The position numbers and the translations under genes were made by a program. From NCBI GenBank assembly GCA_050486405.1, contig JBJHDF010000021.1:1-64000 (forward strand): a stretch of DNA of 64,000 nt. Reading direction: 5' to 3'. Positions 48,901-55,852 of this stretch are shown here, piece after piece; within the stretch, counting starts at the first letter, position 1, and every line of letters starts with the position of its first letter. Source of the stretch: JBJHDF01 sp050486405 (GTDB lineage: Bacteria; Pseudomonadota; Gammaproteobacteria; Pseudomonadales; Cellvibrionaceae). The notes under the pieces are model-generated. The model was given only the letters and a program-made list of their open reading frames with translations. It was not told the origin of the DNA and did no database searches.

Positions 48901-50639
48901 AGGTGCCAATCATCAGCACTGAGCCAATCTTCTACATGGGACCTCAACTCTGCCATCAGTACATCAAAGATATCATCGCGACCCACCTGATGAGCAATGT
49001 GCATGATCTGGAGTATCCAGTTCATCTCCTTGCCGTTGTAGTAGGTATCGAGCACATCAATCTGGGTCAAGCCATCCGGCCACTGGCCGTGCTGGTCTTC
49101 CTCAAGGTAGGTCATCAGGCGGTCCAATTCGTCGCCAACCAGCAGGTTGGGCAGGTTCGGCAACAAACCGATATGGTCGATGCGGGTACTAAAGGAATTG
49201 GCACTGATTACCTTGATGGTGCCACGCGGGCTGGCGTAGGTATAACGGTAATCAACGTTGTCCATATTGATGTAATGGTGGCGGTGCAGCCCCATTAGAC
49301 TGCGGTTGTAAAGGCCAGACTCATTACTGCTCAGCTCGGTAGCAATGGAGAAGTGGCTGTTGACTTGCGCCTGTGCTTCATCGTAATCGAAGTCGAACTG
49401 GGTGTTGACCGGACGAGCGAAGGCGTGCCTACGGAAGTCCATGATCAAATCGTCTATCGCCGCGATACCACTGCCGTCGTCCTCCCGGAAAAAGTCACCC
49501 AACAGTCGCGCCACCACCAGTGGCTGTTGCGTCCCCTCAATGTGTGTCGGCAGGTCGTTGACAGAGTCCCCTTCCTCCACCCAGTAGCCGCCCTCGTTGT
49601 ACTGGTTGGGAGCAACGAAAAGATCGTTTAACTCGTTGGGCAATATCGCAACGCTGAAGTGCTCTGCTCCTCCTGGCAACGACACGGTGATCTGGCCACG
49701 GGGTTCGAGCTCTTGCAGGTCCTGATTGGCCAACACATAGTCAAATTCAGTGCCTGGAGGCGCGAATATGCTATAGCCCGTGCGGGTATCGGCCAGGTAC
49801 AGGGCGAGGGTACCGTCGGATTCGTGAATAATCCGCATGCCATTAAAGTAGGTCAGAGTAACGTCGCCCAGGCCATTTTTCTCAAAGTGCAAAAACGGCG
49901 AGCCATTTACCAGCGTCACTTTGACGAAATCGTGGGTCTCCGGACTTCCAGGATTATTCAGGAAAATGGTACCGGAGAAGTCTGAGTAGGTGTCGACCAA
50001 CGTTTCGTCGGCATCCAACCCCTCGAAACGCAAATTCAGCTCCGTGCCACCCAGCGGATCCAACGCCGGATCAATCCGCGCGGGATAAGTATAGGCCGTA
50101 AACATGGGCGATTCGGTGTTAGGCAGGACCCGCTTATCCGAATTGGGATCGCCGTAGCGGTAAGGTACCAACAGTGGCGTCTGCGCGTAGGTAAGATTCA
50201 CGCCGCGATTGGTAAACTTCATGGTAAATGGGGAGTTGGTCATCCAGTGCGAGTAGGGCACTGAGTCAGTGTTGGTTTCCGTAACACCGCCATTTTCCGT
50301 TCGGATCAGGTTGGTAACGGCAAACTCCCAAATGGCGGATGCCCAGAATGTATGGGTCGGTGTAGGCAGGCCGCTATCGCGAAACGCCTGAGTAACCGAT
50401 GGTGACTGTTCCTGCCGGGGCGTATAGATACCCCAGGGCTCACCCGGTGGCACTGTCTGATCGTAACCTTCGGCGGTGGACGGCCCCCATCGATGGCCGG
50501 GCTTTTGCGTGGTATAGCTACCCGATCCCATAGGGACCACCCCATCGGGCACGGGGTCGGATGCCTGTGTAGCGGCAACACTTATACTCAGCATCAGTGG
50601 CGTCCCTGCCCACGCAAGCCTGCGCAGCAGTTTGTTCAT
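45966..50639 (-). CDS. Secreted GH81 endo-beta-1,3-glucanase with FN3 and glucan-binding modules
   Basis: 1557 residues. Signal peptide 1-26; GH81 catalytic region about 60-990 with NDHHFHSGYIISAAA (636-648, acid side) and NMDAGGNQESSSESINFAQAV (704-724), the two hallmark blocks; HFWDDLMWAANAL follows. C-terminal: FN3-like domains at about 998-1087, 1092-1183 and 1382-1470, and three short modules at about 1184-1270, 1295-1372 and 1484-1557 sharing W(A)(I/T)(I/V)HxxxGxFxM and GLxSGxxVSVW, resembling CBM56-type glucan-binding domains. Pro/Glu linker at 1272-1290. It cleaves laminarin, curdlan or fungal cell wall outside the cell. Ribosome site GAGAGG before ATG 50639; own promoter likely, as a terminator separates it from the GH16 gene upstream. 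Confidence 0.92.
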   Translation of the reverse strand: MNKLLRRLAWAGTPLMLSISVAATQASDPVPDGVVPMGSGSYTTQKPGHRWGPSTAEGYDQTVPPGEPWGIYTPRQEQSPSVTQAFRDSGLPTPTHTFWASAIWEFAVTNLIRTENGGVTETNTDSVPYSHWMTNSPFTMKFTNRGVNLTYAQTPLLVPYRYGDPNSDKRVLPNTESPMFTAYTYPARIDPALDPLGGTELNLRFEGLDADETLVDTYSDFSGTIFLNNPGSPETHDFVKVTLVNGSPFLHFEKNGLGDVTLTYFNGMRIIHESDGTLALYLADTRTGYSIFAPPGTEFDYVLANQDLQELEPRGQITVSLPGGAEHFSVAILPNELNDLFVAPNQYNEGGYWVEEGDSVNDLPTHIEGTQQPLVVARLLGDFFREDDGSGIAAIDDLIMDFRRHAFARPVNTQFDFDYDEAQAQVNSHFSIATELSSNESGLYNRSLMGLHRHHYINMDNVDYRYTYASPRGTIKVISANSFSTRIDHIGLLPNLPNLLVGDELDRLMTYLEEDQHGQWPDGLTQIDVLDTYYNGKEMNWILQIMHIAHQVGRDDIFDVLMAELRSHVEDWLSADDWHLDAPYDNEHCNPMPEPSRSECYRLLRLEHERKYFYYDEEWNAMIGYPASFGSDTELNDHHFHSGYIISAAAAIARYDSEWAQDWKPMVDLLIKDAANWEREDSRFQYLRYFDIYNGYSLANGHLNMDAGGNQESSSESINFAQAVAFWGAETGDENIRDLGIFLYASEMQAIHQYWFDVDGEVFPRDVFWDNGGQFVRKDFDRASVGMVWHSKADYGTWFSAAPRMIAGINFLPITGASLHLGHMDYRGPNGEQSHAITRVMERLDEETSFFAQELWHPPLAPEHTEHDFRRKTHFWDDLMWAANALVDADAAAASFDAAGRYLREFDSELSPKYPDAEIRGEAGKSRTHTYHWIYNLRALGRPVSGITANTAHYAVFERNGTRTHVAYNPGSEPITVVFSDGMAIEVGPGELSGGVEVDLAPAVDNLQATTTTSQASLQWQALGGDWSGATYLVSVFDAHGDLVEEILTADASLVVTDLQSGSEYQVRVQSVYGEQPGRTITLTFVTEVDLNDIPAVAQLRVTESGPDSVALAWEPLPGIYGGVSYSLLLSDDSGAVVEEYEGLGSASITLGSLTPGTAYHVEVVAQVGEYLSAPANLSFTTEDSCDAEAIYCVEDFSDSVEITLNRQVQWADIRVTSSVLNGGFRMLQHPDGRAYFVVDGLSTGVELKFEFTYFTNYATEAGPFTYTFEGGPLPPEEPPEKPPEEPNCHELDALSFCGESEGNGDLRITVSGAHGWAIVHHASGGFHMMDEGGGVFSRVFTGLASGDQVSVWFTVNRQNGAMDTDWYTFTYDENTQPPLPGVTGLTVTAVGDDSASFEWQPPVELAEEAGLSYRVFLLRGGDVEQASSVSAPAISVDGLTAGTSYTLQVEAVLAGESSVPALREFVTTGEPPAPECGEPGDVCATAIDGGLRITVYGAQGWATIHYPAGNFHMTNGGDGVFHHDITGLSSGQSVSVWLTVNTAQGAYNTETKTFTR

Positions 50640-50866
50640 GGTGGTAACCTCTCTTTATGGTTATTGAAATTACGGCAGGTTATGTAGCCTACACTGGCCC
50701 CCTAAATCGCCTCATATCCGGGCCACACCGGATTTGATACGAAATTTTTCGCACCCCCAATACCCACATAACTCACTGATATAAAAATAGTTATTTTTTC
50801 TTTCCCAGCTTTCCACGCAACTTTTTAAAACGTGGGAAGGAGCAATTGCCCGCCTGCAAATTGCAC
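50640..50866 (-). promoter_or_regulatory. GH81 upstream region with inverted repeats
   Basis: AT-rich stretch between the GH16 terminator and the GH81 start. It contains ATCCGG-GCCACA-CCGGAT near 50716 and CTTTCCACG/CGTGGGAAG near 50810-50840 (one mismatch). Either could be a regulator site for the GH81 promoter. No clear -35/-10 pair could be chosen by eye. Confidence 0.35.
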
Positions 50867-50892
50867 AAAAAAAGGGGTGCCTATGCACCCCC
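50867..50892 (-). terminator. Rho-independent terminator of the GH16-cytochrome gene
   Basis: On the minus strand GGGGTGC, loop ATAG, GCACCCC, then TTTTTTT (50873-50867). It lies 33 bp past the stop codon at 50925. Confidence 0.9.
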
Positions 50893-50924
50893 AAAAGCGT
50901 CGTCTTACGACAGACCGGAGTAAG

Positions 50925-53900
50925 TTAGAGTGATTTCAGAAAGCTCAGCAGAGCCGCTTTGTCCGCTCCCGATAGCGCTTGGTAGGCATCATTGGCAGGC
51001 TGAGCAGTGCCACCATGCCAGAGGATGGCTTCTTCAATAGTGCGTGCACGACCGTCATGCAGATAACCGTGCTCGGGCGTGCATTGACGATGGCCTTGTG
51101 GAGCATTAGTACGACCTCCTGTCACACAAGCGGAGTGACCAAGGCCCCACAAAGGCGCCGTACGCCACTCAGCTCCTGAGGCCTCGCCCTCACCCAGGCT
51201 GTCCGCCAAACCGGGACCCATATCGTGCAGCAGCAAATCCGTATAGGGGCGGATAGTTTGGTTACGCAGTTCAGCCAGGGGATGGTAAGGACTGGTCTGA
51301 TGCGTGGGTGTATGACAGCCGGCACAACCGACTTCACCGAAGATCACTTCGCCTTGCTGAACTTGTGGATCATCGTAGTTGCGCTGAGGAGGCACACCCA
51401 ACAGGGCCACATATTTGACCAACTTGTCCAGATACTCATCGGACAACTGTGGGCCCGGATTACAATCGCTCTGATTAGAGCCGCAGTCCGGCGTCGGGAA
51501 AACGCTGGTCATAACGCCCATATCGTTATTGAAAGCCGCAGCAATTTGCTGACGTAGGCTGGCCTGACCGGCCTTCCAGCCAAAGCGGCCGATACGGGTC
51601 TCGCCCGTCTCCGGGTCGAGCACCCGATTGGCGCGACCTCTGATGCCATTGCCGCTCATATCGTCCGGGTCTTCCTGCGCAAGAATGGCCTCCTCGGGGA
51701 TCGCTTCAAGCAGCCCCATGCCCACTAGTTGCGGTGTAATGCGAGCCGAGAAAGTCTGCGGCGTAACATCGCTAAAAAGGTATTCTGGAGAACGCAGACC
51801 GTTGGCCTCCACCCAATGGGCAATCGCCACTGTCCCCTCGGCCATCGCTCCGCCGCTAGCCCGAGGCTGCAGGACACGACCGATGTCAGGATGCGGATTG
51901 CCGTGCTCGTCACCAACTTTGAATACCCAGCGGGTAAGCGCGACGCCCGGCGCCTCGGGCACAGCCCGACCATTGCGCACGTGGCAGTCCGTACAACTCT
52001 CGGCGATATAACGCGGCCCCGACATGCCTGCCAATTCAGTAAACAGCGGGTTTTCATACGGGCGCTCATCGTGAACACCCGTCACAAACGAAGTGTGATG
52101 GATACGCCGCCCCTCGACAAACACCTGCCCATTATTGTGAGAGAGGTTGGTTGCCATTTGCATAAAGCGATTGTGCGGCTCGTTAGATGTGTCTGCATGA
52201 ATGGTAGTATTACCACCGAGCCAAGCGCTTTCGGGAATTCTATAAGAGTCCTTAATGCCACCTGAGAACATGGGTACGCTGAACGGGCCCTCCTGCACAT
52301 TCCACGGCACCAAGCCTTCTCCGACGATGTATAGGAAAGTAGTGCCATAGTATGGCGCACGACCGTTAGGCACACTGTGGTCCAAAAACTGACTGATCTC
52401 AAACTCAATTTTGTCACCAATTTGAATGGGGCGGCCTTTACGGCAGTTGTCGCTGTGCGAAAGGGTGTACTCGAAAACACCTGCGTTCATGTCTTCGACC
52501 ACAACGTCCATCACCTTGTTTTCGCAAAACTCCGCAACCGTACCAATGCCTCGGTAGAACCAGCGGTTCTCAGCTTCGGTATCATTCAATTTATATTGAC
52601 TCGTGACATTCATTCGAATCGTGTCACCACCCTTGGCCACATAATCGATAATTTCGACCGCTGCAGTTCGATGCTCCCAGTAGAAAGACAGCCAGTGATC
52701 GTAGTCCTGATACTGAGTTTCTTTCGCGTGCCGGTCCCGCGCCCTGTCCGCAAAACGGGTCACCAGCGCATCACCCCGGTCAAACTGAGTAATTTCCTCC
52801 AGCTCGGTATTTTCATCATACAGCGGCACTATTGGGCCAAAGTCAATAGGACCACCAGAGCTGGTACCACCACTACTGGAGCTGGAACCGCCAGAGCTGG
52901 AATCACCGCCGCTGGACCCGCCAGAACTCGATCCACCGGAACTGGAGTCACCGCCACTAGAACCACCCGAGCTGGAGCCACCGGAACTGGAGTCGCCGCC
53001 ACTGGAGCCACCCGAGCTGGATCCGCCATCCTCACTGTAAGTTACGCTCTCAAACGTAGAGTCGCCGGGTCCCGGATAAAATACCTGACCGCTGGCGGGA
53101 GTGAATGTATAGAAGCGCGCTTCAATCAGATCGCCGTTGTTGTAGACGCCAGAACGGGTAACCTGGTAGGTGAAGGTGCCATCGCCGTTATCCACCTCAG
53201 CGCCGGGGGTACCCTGCAAGTCGTTGATAACGTAGTCTTGAGATCCATTGCGCCGAGCGAACAGGTGTACCTGGTTCTTCTGCTCTGGGACACGAATGCT
53301 GAACCGGGCACTGCCGCCACCGAGGGAGTCAATCTCTACGGCTTCAAGTGTACCGCCTGAAGACGAAGAGCCGCCTGAACTCGAGCCGCCACTGGAACCG
53401 CCTGAACTGGACTCACCGCCGCTCGAACCACCACTGGACCCGCTGCTAGAGCCACCTGAACTCGAGCCGCCATCGTCACTGTAGGTTGCGCTCTCGAAGC
53501 TGGCGTCACCGGGGCCGGGGTAGAACACTTGACCGCTGGCTGGCGTAAAGGTGTAGAAACGCGCTTCAACCAGGTCGCCTTCGTTGTAGGCGCCCTCGCG
53601 GACAGCCTGGTAGGTGAAGGTGCCATCGCCGTTGTCGATCTCAGCACCGGGCACGCCTTGCAGGTCGTTGATGACGTAATCCTGAACGCTATTGCGGCGC
53701 GCAAACAGGTGCACCTGAATCTTCTGCTCCGGGACCCGGACGCTGAAGCGAACACTGCCACCGCCGAGCATCTCCATTTGCACAGCGTCCAAAGCACCGC
53801 CGGAGGAGCCTCCGGAACTGGAACCGCCTGAGCTGGAGCCGCCACCAGAGCTTGAGCTGCTGCCGCCGGAGCCTGAACCAGAGCCCTCACTGTAAGTGGT

Positions 53901-55181
53901 ACTGGTAAAGTCGGCATCACCAGGGCCTGGGTAGCGCACCTGGCCACTGGCCGGCGTAAAGGTATAGAAGCGAGCCTCTACGGTGTCGCCCTCACTGTAA
54001 GCCCCTTCACGGCTTACTTGGTAGGTATAAGTGCCATCGCCATTATCCTGCACATTGTTCTGCAGGTCGTGCACCACATAATCCTGGTTGCCATTGCGAC
54101 GGGCAAACAGATGAACCTGGTCTTTCTGTTCCGGCAACCGGATGCTAAAGTTCAAGCCGCCATTAGCCAGGGCGGTCATTTCCACGGACTCTAACTCACC
54201 GCCAGATGGATCGCCGTTATCGTGGACCGTCACCGAGCCCATACCGTTCAGCTCGTAGACGCGAATATAGTCCACTTGCATCTGGGCGGGCAGGGGCGCG
54301 GTAACTTCACTGTTAAACTCCGCGTCAGTGAAGTTGCCGCCTACGGCCATATTCACCAGAAAGTAAAAAGGCGCCTGAAAGACATCGAGGTTGCTGATAT
54401 CAATCGGCTGAGCATACATGTCGTACTCGACACCTCCGTCAAATACCGTAAAGCGCAATTGAGTATCGGTCCAGTAGGCTCGATAGGTCACGAAGCGCCC
54501 GGCCAGGGGGCTGCTGGACACATAGGCATTGTCAACGCCCCAAGCCGTTCCCGCCGCGCAGGTGGGGTTGCCTTCCGAGCAAGCCTCCTCGGCGTAGAAA
54601 ATGGCGTTGGCGCCGACATAGTTATTGATGGGTGCGTTTTCATGACCAGCGTCGGCGCGTGCCTGGGCGCTGTGCCCCATTTCCATCAGGTCGATTTCAC
54701 CGTTAGCGGGCCAATCCACTTCCGCGCTGCCCAGCAGCCACACCGCCGGCCAGAGTCCGGTATCCAGATTGGGGACCTGAACCCGGTATTCGATCATCCC
54801 GTACTGCACCTCTACCTTACCTTTCGAATCGATCTTACCGGATGTGAAAGCCCTGCCACCCACGGTCTCGCTGCGCGCCTCCATCACCAGCACATGGGTG
54901 CCAGGCTCGTTTAACAACTCTTGGGTACTCAGATTATTGGGGCTGTACCATTGCAGTTCCTGGTTACCCCAGCCGCACAGGTTAGGGCCGTACTGACAGC
55001 CATCGCCTTCGCCCGCGTTCCAACGCGCGCTGTCGAGTTGCTCAAAACGTTCTTCAAACAATAGATTGCCGATCACCGGCTGGGTAACATCAGCCTGCGC
55101 CAGAATAGGAGCCAATACCAGGCCAATCACAACTGCAAAGCGCAGTACTGGCGGGCTTTGCAAATAGAACATCGTTTTCAT
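50925..55181 (-). CDS. Secreted GH16 beta-glucanase fused to three repeated modules and a di-heme cytochrome c (DUF1111)
   Basis: 1418 residues. Signal peptide 1-30. GH16 domain about 36-310 with the catalytic motif ExDxxE at E162-D164-E167 (NGEIDLMEMG), as in laminarinases. Three homologous modules of about 100 residues follow at 329-430, 463-568 and 610-717; each has RxPEQKxQVHLFARRN, DNGDGTxTYQ, GDxxEARFYTFTPASGQV and YPGPGD. Ser/Gly linkers separate them (431-462, 569-609, 718-778). Residues about 780-1045 form a region found before cytochrome domains (DHWLSFYWEHRTAAVEIIDYV). The tail is a DUF1111-type di-heme cytochrome: CTDCH at 1063-1067, CAGCH at 1286-1290, and HGYLHDGRARTIEEAILWHGG near the end. 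All parts are in one unbroken frame. It should be exported by Sec and hemylated in the periplasm. The redox partner and reaction are unknown. Confidence 0.9.
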   Translation of the reverse strand: MKTMFYLQSPPVLRFAVVIGLVLAPILAQADVTQPVIGNLLFEERFEQLDSARWNAGEGDGCQYGPNLCGWGNQELQWYSPNNLSTQELLNEPGTHVLVMEARSETVGGRAFTSGKIDSKGKVEVQYGMIEYRVQVPNLDTGLWPAVWLLGSAEVDWPANGEIDLMEMGHSAQARADAGHENAPINNYVGANAIFYAEEACSEGNPTCAAGTAWGVDNAYVSSSPLAGRFVTYRAYWTDTQLRFTVFDGGVEYDMYAQPIDISNLDVFQAPFYFLVNMAVGGNFTDAEFNSEVTAPLPAQMQVDYIRVYELNGMGSVTVHDNGDPSGGELESVEMTALANGGLNFSIRLPEQKDQVHLFARRNGNQDYVVHDLQNNVQDNGDGTYTYQVSREGAYSEGDTVEARFYTFTPASGQVRYPGPGDADFTSTTYSEGSGSGSGGSSSSSGGGSSSGGSSSGGSSGGALDAVQMEMLGGGSVRFSVRVPEQKIQVHLFARRNSVQDYVINDLQGVPGAEIDNGDGTFTYQAVREGAYNEGDLVEARFYTFTPASGQVFYPGPGDASFESATYSDDGGSSSGGSSSGSSGGSSGGESSSGGSSGGSSSGGSSSSGGTLEAVEIDSLGGGSARFSIRVPEQKNQVHLFARRNGSQDYVINDLQGTPGAEVDNGDGTFTYQVTRSGVYNNGDLIEARFYTFTPASGQVFYPGPGDSTFESVTYSEDGGSSSGGSSGGDSSSGGSSSGGSSGGDSSSGGSSSGGSSGGDSSSGGSSSSSGGTSSGGPIDFGPIVPLYDENTELEEITQFDRGDALVTRFADRARDRHAKETQYQDYDHWLSFYWEHRTAAVEIIDYVAKGGDTIRMNVTSQYKLNDTEAENRWFYRGIGTVAEFCENKVMDVVVEDMNAGVFEYTLSHSDNCRKGRPIQIGDKIEFEISQFLDHSVPNGRAPYYGTTFLYIVGEGLVPWNVQEGPFSVPMFSGGIKDSYRIPESAWLGGNTTIHADTSNEPHNRFMQMATNLSHNNGQVFVEGRRIHHTSFVTGVHDERPYENPLFTELAGMSGPRYIAESCTDCHVRNGRAVPEAPGVALTRWVFKVGDEHGNPHPDIGRVLQPRASGGAMAEGTVAIAHWVEANGLRSPEYLFSDVTPQTFSARITPQLVGMGLLEAIPEEAILAQEDPDDMSGNGIRGRANRVLDPETGETRIGRFGWKAGQASLRQQIAAAFNNDMGVMTSVFPTPDCGSNQSDCNPGPQLSDEYLDKLVKYVALLGVPPQRNYDDPQVQQGEVIFGEVGCAGCHTPTHQTSPYHPLAELRNQTIRPYTDLLLHDMGPGLADSLGEGEASGAEWRTAPLWGLGHSACVTGGRTNAPQGHRQCTPEHGYLHDGRARTIEEAILWHGGTAQPANDAYQALSGADKAALLSFLKSL

Positions 55182-55732
55182 ATAGAAACCCCTTACTTAT
55201 ATGACTTATTGAGAGGGCTGCCCTGCACGGGTGCAGTGACCCGTCAAACACCATTCACTTCAACGAGTATATCGTCCAGGTGGAAATTGGCGCCCCACTA
55301 ATCCATTCTGTCTTAAGATGGGAAATCAGCGACTTTATCAATACAGGGTCTCAACTTATTCTTCAGTAGTTTCAAATAGTTACGTATCAATCAACACTCT
55401 GACGAGGATTTCTCAGAACGAACCGCTAATTCAACAGCACCCACCCCAACCATAGGTATCAAGTTAAAAAACCGGTATTGAGGCGCCGCAAACCAATAAT
55501 TCGAATACACAGCCTGTCCGCCACCTCAACCAGATTGATCGTAGCCAGCGCCAGTGCGCACCAGAAATACTCATAGCACCAACCGGTATGCACCACTAGC
55601 GTATTTTCTGCCTCCTTGAAGGCTCTCCATGCTCGCCCCACAGTGAAGCGAGCGCAAAAAATAAGCCCCAGCAAAGGGCAAATTTCCTTAATTACGGGCT
55701 TTTCCAGCCATTTTGACTGGAATTGCTGTCGC
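55182..55732. promoter_or_regulatory. Intergenic region upstream of GH16 and the nitrate-type importer
   Basis: About 550 bp without a supported gene. CTGCAC-GG-GTGCAG (55223-55236) is a perfect palindrome 42 bp upstream of the GH16 start and may be an operator. A 116-codon minus frame at 55459-55809 is rich in Cys, Trp and Arg, overlaps the importer promoter, and I do not consider it a gene. The region is AT-rich compared with its neighbours. Confidence 0.4.
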
Positions 55733-55748
55733 TGGCACAGAGTTTGAA
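55733..55748 (+). promoter_or_regulatory. Sigma-54-like promoter of the nitrate-type importer
   Basis: TGGCACAGAGTTTGAA fits TGGCAC-N5-TTGCA with the same single deviation (TTGAA) and the same spacing as the promoter at 18880. Nitrate and nitrogen importers are often sigma-54/NtrC controlled. Start predicted near 55760, about 93 nt before ATG 55853. Confidence 0.6.
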
Positions 55749-55774
55749 TAGCCCATACCGCGCGCATACTTCCC

Positions 55775-55833
55775 CAGAACTGCAAAACACTGCAGTTCTG
55801 CCAGAGCATTTGCGCTCCGCATTGAAGGAGCGC
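55775..55833 (+). promoter_or_regulatory. Two leader hairpins before the importer
   Basis: Hairpin 1: CAGAACTGCA (55775-55784), loop AAACAC, TGCAGTTCTG (55791-55800), perfect 10-bp stem with a six-base loop. Hairpin 2: GCGCTCC (55812-55818), loop GCATTGAA, GGAGCGC (55827-55833). Tandem hairpins recall antitermination leaders of nitrate-assimilation operons, but the loop lacks the expected A1/G4 pattern and no T-run follows hairpin 2. Confidence 0.55.
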
Positions 55834-55852
55834 TGAACCAGGAGTTCAGGTT

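Noticed and set aside
52850..53891. Tandem short repeats that could suggest a CRISPR array or satellite
   Set aside because: They encode in-frame Ser/Gly linkers, units are irregular, and there are no unique spacers.
55223..55236. NtrC binding site for the importer promoter
   Set aside because: The palindrome has a 2-bp centre instead of the 5-bp centre of NtrC sites and lies about 500 bp from the -24 box, next to GH16 instead.
55775..55800. ANTAR (NasR/NasT) antitermination target
   Set aside because: The six-base loop AAACAC lacks the G at position 4, and no terminator T-run follows; kept only as a hairpin.
55459..55809. 116-codon minus-strand frame between GH16 and nrtA
   Set aside because: Composition is Trp/Cys/Arg-rich without domain pattern, and it overlaps the sigma-54-like promoter and the first leader hairpin.
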